DNA of 64,000 bases from positions 124,001 through 188,000 of the forward strand of contig NZ_JAUSTK010000002.1 in NCBI RefSeq assembly GCF_030812855.1. The letters run 5' to 3'. Below are positions 25,778-38,464 of this stretch, piece after piece; the first letter of the stretch is position 1, and the number at the start of each line of letters is the position of its first letter. The stretch comes from Paenibacillus wynnii. Its GTDB lineage: Bacteria > Bacillota > Bacilli > Paenibacillales > Paenibacillaceae. Made by a program: the position numbers and the translations under genes. The notes under the pieces were generated by a model, which searched no databases, was not told the origin of the DNA, and was given only the letters and a program-made list of their open reading frames with translations.

Positions 25778-26776
25778 TTAGAATTTTTTCTTAATGACTT
25801 TATCCAAATGATCCAGCATAATACCTGTACCTTTAACCACACAATGCATCGGGTCTTCTGCCACCCACACCGGAACACGCAGCTCGTGGGCTAGCAGCTC
25901 GTCCAATCCATTCAGCAGCGCACCACCGCCGGTTAAAATAACACCACGGTCAATAATATCGGCTGAAAGTTCAGGCGGGGTTCTTTCCAGTACGGATTTA
26001 GCCGCAGCTACTATGGATGAGACCGGATCCCACAACGCTTCCTTAACTTCGCTAGAGGAAATAGAGAGAGTCCGAGGCAGTCCGCTTACCATATCACGAC
26101 CGCGAATATCCATCTCACCTTTCATTCCGCTAGGGTGCACCGTTCCAATGGTCAGCTTGATATCCTCTGCTGTACGTTCCCCGATCAATAATTTATATTT
26201 TTGCTTAATATATTTTAAAATGGCTTCGTCGAACTTGTCCCCTGCAACTTTAATCGAAGAGGCGGTAACGACGTCGCCCATAGAAAGCACGGCTACATCC
26301 GTCGTTCCGCCGCCAATATCGACGACCATATTCCCGCTTGGTTGATAAATATCCATACCCGCTCCGATAGCAGCGGCTTTGGGCTCTTCTTCCATGAATA
26401 CTTCCTTCGCCCCGCTGCGCTCCGCGGCTTCACGGATAGATTTCTGTTCTACGGATGTAATATTCGTAGGAGCGCAGATCAGAATGCGGGGACGTGAATA
26501 CCAGGTACGGCCACCTACTCGATCGATGAAATACTTCAACATCATTTCAGTAATTTCAAAATCAGCGATAACGCCATCCCTAAGCGGACGGATCGTTACG
26601 ATATTCCCAGGTGTACGTCCAACCATACGACGTGCCTGCTCTCCCACCGCAAGAACTCTCTTCGTATCACTTTCAAGCGTGACCACGGAAGGTTCATTCA
26701 GAACGACTCCCCTCCCTTTGACATGAATAAGCACATTGGCCGTGCCGAGATCGATTCCGATATCCTTGCTAAACAT
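25778..26776 (-). CDS. mbl: MreB-family cell shape protein Mbl
   Basis: Bacterial actin that polymerises under the membrane and directs lateral cell wall synthesis. The 332-residue protein carries DIGIDLGTANVL (5-16, phosphate 1), VVDIGGGTTDVAVLS (phosphate 2 region, about 160) and GVILTGGGALLNGLDELL (adenosine-binding region, about 285). The usual mreBCD neighbours are absent; the spoIIID-mbl order identifies it as Mbl. Confidence 0.94.
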   Translation of the reverse strand: MFSKDIGIDLGTANVLIHVKGRGVVLNEPSVVTLESDTKRVLAVGEQARRMVGRTPGNIVTIRPLRDGVIADFEITEMMLKYFIDRVGGRTWYSRPRILICAPTNITSVEQKSIREAAERSGAKEVFMEEEPKAAAIGAGMDIYQPSGNMVVDIGGGTTDVAVLSMGDVVTASSIKVAGDKFDEAILKYIKQKYKLLIGERTAEDIKLTIGTVHPSGMKGEMDIRGRDMVSGLPRTLSISSSEVKEALWDPVSSIVAAAKSVLERTPPELSADIIDRGVILTGGGALLNGLDELLAHELRVPVWVAEDPMHCVVKGTGIMLDHLDKVIKKKF

Positions 26777-26906
26777 AGTGAAAGAGCCCCCAAAGTGTTA
26801 TTTTCGACAGAAATAAAGGTAGATAGTACTAAATTTAAAAATACCATACTTTAGGGGATAGGCACAATGTATTATAACTGAATTATTCCTTAAAAATGCG
26901 AAAATG

Positions 26907-27194
26907 TTATGACTTAGACGCTACAGCAACTTCACGCTTTTTTCCTGTTGTTTTTTTATATTTTATTTTTGTTGCTTCTCCCCCCCGCAGATGACGAATC
27001 GATTTGTGATATTCGAGAATGTGCTTCACTTGATCAGCCAGATCAGGGTTAATCTCCGGTAGACGCTCGGTCAAGTCTTTATGCACTGTACTCTTTGAAA
27101 CGCCAAATTCCTTGGCTATGGTTCGGACCGTGTGCCTGGTTTCCACGATGCAGCGTCCGATTTTGATCGTACGTTCCTTGATGTAATCGTGCAC
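26907..27194 (-). CDS. spoIIID: Sporulation transcriptional regulator SpoIIID
   Basis: A DNA-binding regulator of the mother cell during sporulation. The start is GTG 27194 (HDYIKERTIKIGR...), 95 residues, behind GGGAGGCGGGAG; it matches the known SpoIIID N-terminus, whereas an upstream TTG adds five unlikely residues. The helix-turn-helix is RTIAKEFGVSKSTVHKDLTE, followed by the family phrase YHKSIRHLRGGEATKIKYKK. A sigma-E-like promoter lies just upstream. mbl follows about 130 bp downstream. Confidence 0.96.
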   Translation of the reverse strand: MHDYIKERTIKIGRCIVETRHTVRTIAKEFGVSKSTVHKDLTERLPEINPDLADQVKHILEYHKSIRHLRGGEATKIKYKKTTGKKREVAVASKS

Positions 27195-27227
27195 GCTCCC
27201 GCCTCCCAACTGTGGATAGTTTGGTAC

Positions 27228-27255
27228 ATTATATGAGGGGCGGGCCTATATATTC
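27228..27255 (-). promoter_or_regulatory. Sigma-E-like promoter of spoIIID
   Basis: CATATAAT (27228-27235) matches the sigma-E -10, with GAATATAT (27248-27255) 12 bp upstream as -35. spoIIID is sigma-E dependent in Bacillus subtilis, which fits. Spacing is at the short end. Confidence 0.55.
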
Positions 27256-27351
27256 GCGCTTTCAGGACATGACAAGCTTAGGGAGGCTCATTTTATTTGG
27301 TGGACAACTCTTAAAAGGGCTAACCACAAGCATTTTTCATTTTAAATAATT

Positions 27352-27381
27352 AAAAAAGACAGGGGACTATAGTCCCCTGTC
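27352..27381 (-). terminator. Terminator of spoIIQ
   Basis: Perfect palindrome with arms GACAGGGGACTA / TAGTCCCCTGTC, followed on the minus strand by six Ts. Begins 21 bp after the spoIIQ stop. Confidence 0.9.
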
Positions 27382-27401
27382 CCCTGCCTTTAGTCACGTA
27401 T

Positions 27402-28148
27402 TTATTGTTGCGGAAGTATTTCCGAAGGATTCATAACCGCGCCATCCTCGTACACCTCAAAGTGTACATGATTGCCGAGACTTTTCTCAATCTCATTACG
27501 GCCTGCTGTTGCCAGCAGATCCCCCTGCTTCACATCATCGCCTTGCTTAACTTTGGGTTCTCCCACACTCTGATATACAGTCTTGACGTTACCCGGGTGG
27601 GTAATTTCAATAATTGTACCCATCACAGGGACATCCTCTACTCTTGTAACTTCACCGCTAAGCGCAGCTTTGACATCAAAGACCTGTTTATCCTCACGGG
27701 CAATATCAATTCCGGCATTCGGCACAAAGGTGTTATTGAACTGCACCATAGCCTCTTCGTGATTCTGTTCGGTTCCGTTCACATCATAAAACGGCTTGAC
27801 GACTTTCACTTCAGCCGGATTACTCACCGGCCAGACCATATCTTCGGTATTGGCAACAACCTCAACCGCTTCGGGATCTCCGCTCACAGCATTATTTGTG
27901 CCAGCAGAGGCGCCTGTCTCCTGTTGTTGTACAACGGCGGCGGTGTCCCCAGTCAGCGGCTTTTGGCCTGCATCCTGATAGACCCACACCAAGGTTAGTA
28001 TAATTGCCGCTGCCGCTGTGTAGACTGCCGGGAATACCCACCGTTTAGATAACAGTCTGTTCCATGAAGAAGGCTTTGCGCCCGATTCTCCCTGTGATTT
28101 TTTGAGAGACTCTTCATGGTTTGGTTTGTTTTTGTTTTGTTCATTCAT
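27402..28148 (-). CDS. spoIIQ: SpoIIQ-type M23 (LytM-fold) protein
   Basis: Forespore membrane protein that binds the mother-cell protein SpoIIIAH to build the channel between the two cells. The 248-residue protein has a cytoplasmic tail, one membrane segment (about 37-57) and a LytM/M23 domain in the last 110 residues. The first zinc-ligand position reads FVPNAGIDIA, with Asn where active M23 enzymes have His, while the final HVHFEV is kept. A damaged zinc site is characteristic of SpoIIQ and argues against a working peptidase. Context (spoIID upstream, spoIIID downstream, sigma-F promoter) supports the name. Confidence 0.92.
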   Translation of the reverse strand: MNEQNKNKPNHEESLKKSQGESGAKPSSWNRLLSKRWVFPAVYTAAAAIILTLVWVYQDAGQKPLTGDTAAVVQQQETGASAGTNNAVSGDPEAVEVVANTEDMVWPVSNPAEVKVVKPFYDVNGTEQNHEEAMVQFNNTFVPNAGIDIAREDKQVFDVKAALSGEVTRVEDVPVMGTIIEITHPGNVKTVYQSVGEPKVKQGDDVKQGDLLATAGRNEIEKSLGNHVHFEVYEDGAVMNPSEILPQQ

Positions 28149-28168
28149 AATCTATCACCTCAATAACC

Positions 28169-28196
28169 ATTGTTACCGCGCTATTGAGTTTTATAC
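28169..28196 (-). promoter_or_regulatory. Sigma-F-type promoter of spoIIQ
   Basis: GTATA (28192-28196), 14 bp, then GGTAACAAT (28169-28177), an exact fit to the GGNNANANT -10 used by sigma-F. It lies 20 bp upstream of the spoIIQ ATG, and spoIIQ is sigma-F dependent in Bacillus subtilis. Confidence 0.75.
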
Positions 28197-28208
28197 GTAT
28201 CTTGTAAG

Positions 28209-29387
28209 TTATTTTTTCAGAAGAGTTGAGACTTGGTTGAAAGAAACTCCACTATAGTAGTGTTTGAGAATTTGAGTAGCCGTCTTACCTTCTCTCGCCA
28301 TTCCGTTCGCTCCCCATTGACTCATGCCGACACTATGTCCATTCCCGTAAGTGGTAATCTCGATTTGGGTGCCGTGAATACTCCAGGTAAACTGGGTAGA
28401 TCTTAATTGGAGTTTCTCCCGCACTTCCCGACCCGTAAATATTACGCCTCCGATTGAAATCTCTTTAATATGATGCCCGGTAGTCATGGATAATATTTTT
28501 AAAAGTGGAGAGCTCCCGGACGAAGCAGACAGAGATTGCGTCTTTACCCGCTCAGAAGACTCTACGGATACTGGAATAGAGTCTTTGGTAGATGCTGTAC
28601 TGACTCCCAGTTTGGACAGCAGTTCCGCAGTGCTGAACGTATAGGTAACTTTAAAATTGGGTGTGATTTCTTTCTCCCAGGGACTTGCCACACTGCGCAG
28701 ATAAGGAACAGCCGCACTCCAGTAGTCCTCCGAGTTCTCTGTATATCCTCCACTGGAGGCGAAAAAGGACGCCGTAATCGGCTTGCCTTTGTAGGTCATG
28801 ATCACCCCGCGCGTCTCTTTGACCGCGCGGCGAAGCTTGGCCAGTGCGGCGCTCTTGCCGCCGCGCTCCCACTGCTGCTCCAGCGTGTCCTTCGATACGT
28901 AAGCCTGATGGCTGATCGTATCGGTTACATTCGCGCCCGGAACGGGCACGCCACTGACGTCGCCGGCCACAAGGCGACGCAAGATAAAGGTGCGGGCCGC
29001 GACGGCCTGGGCTTTGAGCGCTTCGAGCTCAAAGTCCGCCGGCATTTCGGCCGCAATGACGCCGGTGACGTAGTCCTCCAGCGGCAGGCTTTCGATTTGT
29101 CCGCTGCGCGACAAATAGACGGAGACCTCCGGCTGCGGGGCATCCGCCGCCGGGAGTTCCGGCGCAGCCGGCTGGGCCGTGGCCTCCGGCACGGCCGGAA
29201 CGTTGTGATCCCGATGTAGAGGGATCACTGCCAGCGGCAGCAGCAACGCCGCCAGCAGCGGGGCTGCAAGCCAAGCGGCGGGTGCCAGGCGGCGGAGCCG
29301 CGTGTTGCCCCGCCGTAAGGTGCCGCGACGTGTACGGAACCACCGCGGTGTCATTTTGCGTCGCCGCCAATTACGTAAATCTTTCAT
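28209..29387 (-). CDS. spoIID: Stage II sporulation protein D
   Basis: Lytic transglycosylase that cuts glycan strands during engulfment. The start is ATG 29387 with AAGGAG eight bases upstream, giving 392 residues. An N-terminal membrane anchor lies at about 36-57, preceded by an unusually arginine-rich tail (RRRKMTPRWFRTRRGTLRR). The SpoIID domain shows LPLEDYVTGVIAAEMPADFE (101-120) with the catalytic Glu 114, FASSGGYTENSEDYW, and the C-terminal GNGHSVGMSQWGANGMA. The first half of the gene is far more GC-rich than the second half and the flanks. Confidence 0.95.
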   Translation of the reverse strand: MKDLRNWRRRKMTPRWFRTRRGTLRRGNTRLRRLAPAAWLAAPLLAALLLPLAVIPLHRDHNVPAVPEATAQPAAPELPAADAPQPEVSVYLSRSGQIESLPLEDYVTGVIAAEMPADFELEALKAQAVAARTFILRRLVAGDVSGVPVPGANVTDTISHQAYVSKDTLEQQWERGGKSAALAKLRRAVKETRGVIMTYKGKPITASFFASSGGYTENSEDYWSAAVPYLRSVASPWEKEITPNFKVTYTFSTAELLSKLGVSTASTKDSIPVSVESSERVKTQSLSASSGSSPLLKILSMTTGHHIKEISIGGVIFTGREVREKLQLRSTQFTWSIHGTQIEITTYGNGHSVGMSQWGANGMAREGKTATQILKHYYSGVSFNQVSTLLKK

Positions 29388-29695
29388 CTCTATGGCTCCT
29401 TCCAATGTCACTCCTGATTTCTTATAGATATGAAAATCAGAACACTGCTAGAACGACATATGAGAGAAAGAGAGTTGCTATGGAGTTGATTTTATCACTG
29501 ATTTCCAGTGTGACCTAACTCTCAATAACGAACTGAATTGAACAGATAGGGATAGAGCTGAATCGTCGGGCATAAACAAGGGGAGAATAGACAGATTGAA
29601 AGAAACGGTAGTTAAACGGTAGATAAATGTAGCTAATCTAAAAAGGTAAAGTAAAACTCACAACCAGTTATAAATATAATGTGGGTCAGACAGCG
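29388..29695. other. Gene-free spacer upstream of spoIID
   Basis: About 300 bp with no open frame of note. An imperfect hairpin near 29478-29518 pairs GAGTT/AACTC and CACTG/CAGTG. I could not fit a convincing sigma-E promoter for spoIID here. Confidence 0.5.
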
Positions 29696-30091
29696 AATTG
29701 TTGTACAAAGTGCAGGAATTCATCCGCTTCAGGTACCACATACGCCTAATTGTTGTACAAAGTGCAGGAATTCACTCGCTTCAGGTACCATATACGCCTA
29801 ATTGTTGTACAAAGTGCAGGAATTCACCCGCTCCAGGTACCACATACGCATAATTGTTGTACAAAGTGCAGGAATTCATCCGTTACAGGTACCACATACG
29901 CCTAATTGCTGTACAAAGTACAGGAATTCATCCGCTTCAGGTGCCAAATACGCCTAATTGTTGTACAAAGTGCAGGAATTCACTCGCTACAGGTACCACA
30001 TACGCCTAATTGTTGTACAAAGTGCAGGATTCAACTCGCTTCAGAGTGCTCTATACGACAAATTGTCGTATAATGTGCGGGATTCTGCACT
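29696..30091. repeat. 52-bp tandem repeat array, seven units plus a degenerate eighth
   Basis: Units start at 29696, 29748, 29800, 29852, 29904, 29956 and 30008, exactly 52 bp apart, with a decayed eighth from about 30061. Each unit contains TTGTACAAAGTGCAGGAATT followed by a YCGCTTCAGGTACCACATACGCCT-like half (written with variants). The core resembles the palindromes of the 185-bp elements: TGTTGTAC, AAA, GTGCA. Units differ at 1-5 positions. It lies between the murA terminator and spoIID. No ORF spans it. Confidence 0.9.
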
Positions 30092-30148
30092 ATCGAACTG
30101 TGAACTCTTCTTTATCTAAAATGGGCTAATGCATCGATTAATATACAA

Positions 30149-30186
30149 AAAGACCCCTCTGCAATAAAAACTGCAGAGGGGTCTTT
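30149..30186 (-). terminator. Terminator of murA
   Basis: Arms AAAGACCCCTCTGCA and TGCAGAGGGGTCTTT, perfect over 15 bp, with Ts downstream on the minus strand. Confidence 0.9.
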
Positions 30187-30199
30187 AGATGAGCTAGTA

Positions 30200-31576
30200 T
30201 TACACCCAGGTAGGTTGAACTTGGAAGCGTTGCTTGACCTCTTCGCTTTTATGCGATTCGATCCTAACGGATTCTACCTTCACAGCTTCTTCTCTCGCTG
30301 TCTGTACGGCTGGCTCATCCTTCGTAATCCGCCAGATATCCGCGCCTAGACCGGACAGCTTCTCCGCTAAATGAACGTAACCGCGGTCGATATGATGTGT
30401 GCCGCTTACTTCTGTAGTGCCCTCAGCAACAAGACCTGCAAGGATCAGTGCTGCACCTGCACGAAGGTCAGTAGCGCATACTTTTGCACCAACCAAACGT
30501 GCATTCCCCGTAACAATCGCAGAACGTCCTTCGATCTTGATCTCAGCATTCATATTGTGGAACTCGTCAACATGCATAAAGCGATTCTCAAATACCGTTT
30601 CCGTTACGACACTCGTACCTTCGGAGTGCAGAAGCAAAGCCATCATTTGCGATTGCATATCTGTCGGGAAGCCTGGGTACGGCAGAGTTTTCAAATCGAC
30701 AGCCTTTAACGGCTTATCGCTGATTACCCGTATCCCGTTCTCATCAGGAATAATGGTAACTCCCATTTCTTCCATCTTGGAAATAACCGGTCCTAAATGA
30801 TCCGCAATTGCACCCTCAACATACACGTCTCCACCTGTAATAGCTGCTGCTGCCATGTATGTGCCTGCTTCGATACGGTCTGGAATTACATGATGTTTAA
30901 CACCATGGAGACGCTCAACGCCTTCAATACGGATAACGCCTGTTCCCGCACCGCGCACGATACCGCCCATGCCGTTCAGGTAGTTCGCCAAATCGACAAT
31001 TTCCGGCTCTTTTGCTGCATTTTCGATAACGGTCACACCTTCTGCCAGAGTAGCCGCCATCATTATATTTTCGGTCGCACCTACACTTGCTACATCCAAG
31101 TATATCTTGGCGCCGCGTAATCGACCGTTGCTTTTCGCTTCAATGTACCCTTGGCCGAGACTAATTTCTGCACCAAGTGCCTCAAAACCCTTTAGATGCT
31201 GATCAATGGGACGTGTTCCAATCGCACAACCACCCGGTAGGGATATTCTTGTGCGGCCATATCTAGATAACAGAGGACCCATTACCAAAAATGAAGCCCG
31301 CATTTTGCGCACCCATTCGTAAGGTGCTTCACAAGAAGATAAGTTTCTGGCATCCACCTGAATGATATCGTTCTTGTATGTAACCTCTGCACCCAGAAAT
31401 TCCAAGACCTTACTAATTGTCATAACATCATCAAGTGGAGGTGCATCCACAATCACGCTTACTCCTTCTTCAGCCAATAGAGAGGCGGCTATGATTGGTA
31501 GTACGGAATTTTTTGCGCCGCTTACTTTCACGCTCCCGGTCAATCTGTTGCCACCGCGGACGATAAATTTACTCAT
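30200..31576 (-). CDS. murA: UDP-N-acetylglucosamine 1-carboxyvinyltransferase MurA
   Basis: First committed step of peptidoglycan synthesis: transfers enolpyruvate from PEP to UDP-GlcNAc. Start ATG 31576 ([10 protein letters not shown], 458 residues) behind GGAGGG. The active-site Cys 117 is in [15 protein letters not shown], and the Lys 22-Asn 23 pair is in GAKNSVLP; the Cys predicts fosfomycin sensitivity. About 30 residues at the C-terminus (from [14 protein letters not shown]) go beyond the usual family end and are charged and probably disordered. The atpC-DUF1146-murA order matches murAA of Bacillus subtilis. Confidence 0.95.
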   Translation of the reverse strand: MSKFIVRGGNRLTGSVKVSGAKNSVLPIIAASLLAEEGVSVIVDAPPLDDVMTISKVLEFLGAEVTYKNDIIQVDARNLSSCEAPYEWVRKMRASFLVMGPLLSRYGRTRISLPGGCAIGTRPIDQHLKGFEALGAEISLGQGYIEAKSNGRLRGAKIYLDVASVGATENIMMAATLAEGVTVIENAAKEPEIVDLANYLNGMGGIVRGAGTGVIRIEGVERLHGVKHHVIPDRIEAGTYMAAAAITGGDVYVEGAIADHLGPVISKMEEMGVTIIPDENGIRVISDKPLKAVDLKTLPYPGFPTDMQSQMMALLLHSEGTSVVTETVFENRFMHVDEFHNMNAEIKIEGRSAIVTGNARLVGAKVCATDLRAGAALILAGLVAEGTTEVSGTHHIDRGYVHLAEKLSGLGADIWRITKDEPAVQTAREEAVKVESVRIESHKSEEVKQRFQVQPTWV

Positions 31577-31770
31577 TTTGGTTCCCTCCGCGCCCATTAT
31601 TTCTTGATTAAAATAAATTAAAAAGTCAAATGCTACAGGTTGTCATTTCGTTTCATTCCATCTCATTTTTCGAGAAGAATCCTTAAATTTCAGTGTTGAC
31701 ATAATAAATTGTTATTATTCTGTGGTTTTTCGCAAAAGACCTATGACATTTATAACCGAACCGTCCGCCG

Positions 31771-32028
31771 TTAAAACATGTAGCGGATTTGGCCACTCCA
31801 GTTCAGATAATCCAGAATGAATCCTGCGACGAAATGACCTAGGACTATGGCTAACAACAAATGCAGCAGCCGCCCTTGTGGGCTCTTGGGATATCTTATG
31901 AACAAATCGAGCTTAAGGTTCTGCAATGCCCACCAAGATAACACAACACAGAGTAAAGATACAATCATTGACACTAATCCGCTGGTTCCAGCTGCATTAG
32001 TTAACGCATCGGACAACATATCATCCAT
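31771..32028 (-). CDS. DUF1146 family small membrane protein
   Basis: An 85-residue protein with two membrane segments (about 16-35, SGLVSMIVSLLCVVLSWWAL; about 57-75, LLHLLLAIVLGHFVAGFIL). The start ATG 32028 has GGAGGT six bases upstream; the frame extends 30 codons further but without a ribosome site. The gene stands between the atp operon terminator and murA, the same place as DUF1146 protein YwzB in Bacillus subtilis. Function unknown. Confidence 0.85.
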   Translation of the reverse strand: MDDMLSDALTNAAGTSGLVSMIVSLLCVVLSWWALQNLKLDLFIRYPKSPQGRLLHLLLAIVLGHFVAGFILDYLNWSGQIRYMF

Positions 32029-32186
32029 CTTAAACCTCCGTATGTAGCTTACTCGGAAATCGACTCTTATATCATACTTGTCAAGGGCAAAAGAATCCAG
32101 TACTTTTGTAAAATTCATAGGTTCTAATTTTCATGCCGTACATACGTTCTGAATAAGGTAGTTCTTAAGAATCAGGTTGTTTTAAA

Positions 32187-32219
32187 AAAAGCGGTCAAGC
32201 CAGAGGCTTGACCGCTTTT
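32187..32219 (-). terminator. Terminator of the atp operon
   Basis: Perfect arms AAAAGCGGTCAAGCC / GGCTTGACCGCTTTT around a short loop, followed by more Ts on the minus strand, immediately after atpC. Confidence 0.9.
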
Positions 32220-32224
32220 CACCA

Positions 32225-32641
32225 CTATTGTTGTCCTTTTCCTGTGGACACTTTGATCCGTGTAACAGCACGTTGCAGCGCAAGCTCGGCACGGCGGTGA
32301 TCGATATCATCCTGTTTACTCCGAGCCTGAAGACGGCGTTGAGCCCGTTCTTTAGCAGCTTCGGCACGCTCAATATCGATATCAACAGGGAGCTCGGCAC
32401 TTTCAGCCAGCACTGTCACCTTATCTTTATGCACTTCGACGAATCCGCCATGAACAGCGATCGTGATCGTAACACCGTCCGATTTAACGGACAACGGAGC
32501 AACCTGAAGTGGAGTTACAAGCGGAATGTGTCCCGGTAAAATGCCCAACTCACCTTCGACTCCCCGTACTGTCAAGCTATTAACCTGCTTGGAGTAGACG
32601 AGACGCTCCGGAGTGACAATTTCCAATAAAAAGGTATTCAC
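32225..32641 (-). CDS. atpC: F1F0 ATP synthase epsilon subunit
   Basis: Central-stalk subunit that couples rotation to catalysis and can inhibit hydrolysis. 138 residues from GTG 32641 (NTFLLEIVTPERLVYSK), which has AGGAGG seven bases upstream and gives the usual epsilon N-terminus. An ATG two codons earlier is only one base from that site and less likely. The beta-sandwich phrase GVEGELGILPGHIPLVTPL and the C-terminal helices (ERAEAAKERAQRRL, RRAELALQRAVTRI) are clear. A hairpin repeat array lies directly upstream. Confidence 0.94.
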   Translation of the reverse strand: MNTFLLEIVTPERLVYSKQVNSLTVRGVEGELGILPGHIPLVTPLQVAPLSVKSDGVTITIAVHGGFVEVHKDKVTVLAESAELPVDIDIERAEAAKERAQRRLQARSKQDDIDHRRAELALQRAVTRIKVSTGKGQQ

Positions 32642-32657
32642 TTCCATTCCTCCTATA

Positions 32658-32817
32658 AGCTTTACGAAGTAAAGCTCGCATCGAAAGCATCAGCCTAGCT
32701 TTACAAAGTAAAGCTCGCATCGAAAGCATTATCACAAAGCCTTACGAGTAGAGCTCGCTTCGAAAACATCATTCCAAAGCTTTACAAATTAAAGCTCGCT
32801 TCGAAAGCATCACCTGA
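32658..32817. repeat. Hairpin repeat array between atpD and atpC
   Basis: Four units starting at 32658, 32697, 32738 and 32778 (39-41 bp). Each opens with an inverted repeat such as AGCTTTAC GAA GTAAAGCT and continues CGCATCGAAAGCAT. The array fills the spacer from 8 bp after the atpD stop to 11-17 bp before the atpC start. It is related to the array at 35284-35487. Confidence 0.85.
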
Positions 32818-32825
32818 GCTCAGGG

Positions 32826-34379
<1,554 letters not shown>

Positions 34380-34396
34380 TTAACTTTTCTTATCTA

Positions 34397-35266
34397 TTAA
34401 GACTGCGCGTTCGCTCCGGCCACGATCTCGGTAATTTCCTGCGTAATCGCCGCTTGACGTGCACGGTTATACGTAAGTGTAAGTTCTCCGATCATTTTCG
34501 ATGCGTTCTTCGTTGCACTGCCCATCGCTGTCATCTTTGCACCCAGCTCACTGGCTTTGCCATCCAAAATTGCGCTATAAATTAGAGTTTCAGCGTACTT
34601 GGGAAGCAGAACTTCCAATACACCTTCCGGTGAAGGCTCGTATTCGTAGCTCGCTTTTACTTCCTGATGCTCCGGAGCTGCTACTTGATCCATCGGAAGC
34701 AGACGGTCTACGGTTGGCACCTGGGTAATCGCGTTGACGAAACGGTTGTAGCAAATGTACAACTCGTCAAATCCGCCCGATTCAAACTGTTGTACCGCCG
34801 AGTATGCAATCGACTTGATGTCGGCAAACTTCGGCGCATCCGAAAGCTCGGTTACTTCTTCCACAATCGGATATTCACGGCGTCGCAAAAAGTCACGGCC
34901 TTTACGACCGATAACGAACAAATCGTACTCGTCTTTGGATTTGTGCCGCTCCGCGATAAGCATCGTCACTTTACGCAGAATGTTGGCGTTATATCCTCCA
35001 GCGAGGCCTCGGTCAGAGGTAACGATAAGATAGCCTGTTCTTTTCACAGGACGGCTGACCAGCATGGGATGCTGGATACCTTGCGTACCGGTAGCAATGC
35101 TAGTTACTACCTCTTTCAGCTTCTGCGAGTAAGGACGGGCGGCTTCCGCTTTCTCCTGTGCTTTTCTCAGCTTGGAGGCAGCTACCATCTCCATTGCTTT
35201 TGTGATCTGCTTGGTGTTTTGAACGCTCTTAATTTGACGTTTAATATCACGCATGCTTCTTGCCAT
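34397..35266 (-). CDS. atpG: F1F0 ATP synthase gamma subunit
   Basis: Rotor shaft of F1. 289 residues; the N-terminal helix MRDIKRQIKSVQNTKQITKAMEMVAASKL and the C-terminal SEIGAKMTAM-like helix (SELGAKMTAMGSATKNASKMI) are the conserved coiled-coil halves. SDRGLAGGYNANI marks the central domain. AAGGTGG lies six bases upstream. A five-unit hairpin array lies between it and atpA. Confidence 0.96.
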   Translation of the reverse strand: MARSMRDIKRQIKSVQNTKQITKAMEMVAASKLRKAQEKAEAARPYSQKLKEVVTSIATGTQGIQHPMLVSRPVKRTGYLIVTSDRGLAGGYNANILRKVTMLIAERHKSKDEYDLFVIGRKGRDFLRRREYPIVEEVTELSDAPKFADIKSIAYSAVQQFESGGFDELYICYNRFVNAITQVPTVDRLLPMDQVAAPEHQEVKASYEYEPSPEGVLEVLLPKYAETLIYSAILDGKASELGAKMTAMGSATKNASKMIGELTLTYNRARQAAITQEITEIVAGANAQS

Positions 35267-35283
35267 GATTTCACCACCTTAAA

Positions 35284-35487
35284 GCTTTGACGAAGTCAAA
35301 GCTGACTTCGTAAGCGTTCTCTGGGCTTTGACGAAGTCAAAGCTGACTTCGTAAGCGTTCTCTGGGCTTTGACGAAGTCAAAGCTGACTTCGTAAGCATT
35401 CTCTTAGGCTTTGACGAAGTCAAAGCTGACTTCGTAAGCATTCTCTTAGCTTTGATGTATATCAAAACTCACTTCGTAAGTTACCTG
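35284..35487. repeat. Hairpin repeat array between atpA and atpG
   Basis: Five units starting at 35284, 35325, 35366, 35408 and 35449 (41-42 bp); the first four are nearly identical and the fifth is degenerate. Each holds GCTTTGAC GAA GTCAAAGC. On the mRNA strand an alternative hairpin forms from ACGAAGTCA and TGACTTCGT, sharing bases with the first. It spans the whole spacer, from 2 bp after atpA to 18 bp before the atpG start. Confidence 0.9.
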
Positions 35488-35489
35488 TA

Positions 35490-37560
<2,071 letters not shown>

Positions 37561-37564
<4 letters not shown>

Positions 37565-38049
37565 GATCGGCCTCCTACCTCTTTGAGGTATTGATCAACG
37601 AGCTGCTCTTGTTCACCGCTCACACTAACTTCTTTTTGAAGAAGCTTGGAAGCGATGCGTACAGATGCTGTTCCGATTTCACTGCGCAGTTCTTCAACGG
37701 CTTTGTTCTTCTCGTTCTCGATATCCCGAACCGCTTCGTCTTTTACGCGCGCTGCATCAGCTTTAGCTTGCTCCAGAATCCGGTCTACCTGCTGACTGCT
37801 GGTAATCTGGGATTGCTGAATAATGGTTTGAGCTTCTTTACGGGCACTGTTCAGCGCCTGTTTCTGCTCCTCAACATAAGCGACTGCCTGTTCTCTGGTC
37901 TTCGCCGCTTCATCCATTTGCTGCATGACTAATTCGCGACGTGTCTCCATTACTGCAAACAATTTGCTGAACGCATACTTGCTTAGCAAGAAATATAGAA
38001 TCGCAAATGCTGCTATTGAGAAGATAATATTTGTGTACACTATTTCCAT
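37561..38049 (-). CDS. atpF: F1F0 ATP synthase b subunit
   Basis: Peripheral stalk. 162 residues from ATG 38049 with GGGAG eight bases upstream; a GTG three codons earlier overlaps that site. One N-terminal membrane helix (about 5-25, TNIIFSIAAFAILYFLLSKY) is followed by a long charged coiled coil, as expected. Four-base overlap with atpH. Confidence 0.94.
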
Positions 38050-38146
38050 TGAAGTCACTCCCTTCCGTTACCGCGACATGCGGACCTATACAAAAGTAAG
38101 GCGCGGATGGCATCGGCCGTCCCCGCCAAACCGTAAATACGGATTA

Positions 38147-38386
<240 letters not shown>

Positions 38387-38464
38387 TCATATTGTGTTTA
38401 ATGATATAAGATATCTCCTGCGAATGGAATTGGGCCGATTAGCCCACTTCTTCACAGAAGTTCA

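Noticed and set aside
27402..28148. Active M23 endopeptidase
   Set aside because: The first zinc ligand His is Asn, so the LytM domain is of the degenerate SpoIIQ kind.
29696..30091. CRISPR array
   Set aside because: Repeats run without unique spacers, units vary along their whole length, and there are no cas genes.
31680..31740. Plus-strand TTGACA near 31698 as a promoter
   Set aside because: No plus-strand gene follows; the surrounding TAATAA/TTATTA repeat is AT-rich and imperfect.
35284..35487. CRISPR array or coding repeat in the atp operon
   Set aside because: Units are contiguous at 41 bp with stop codons in every frame and no spacers.
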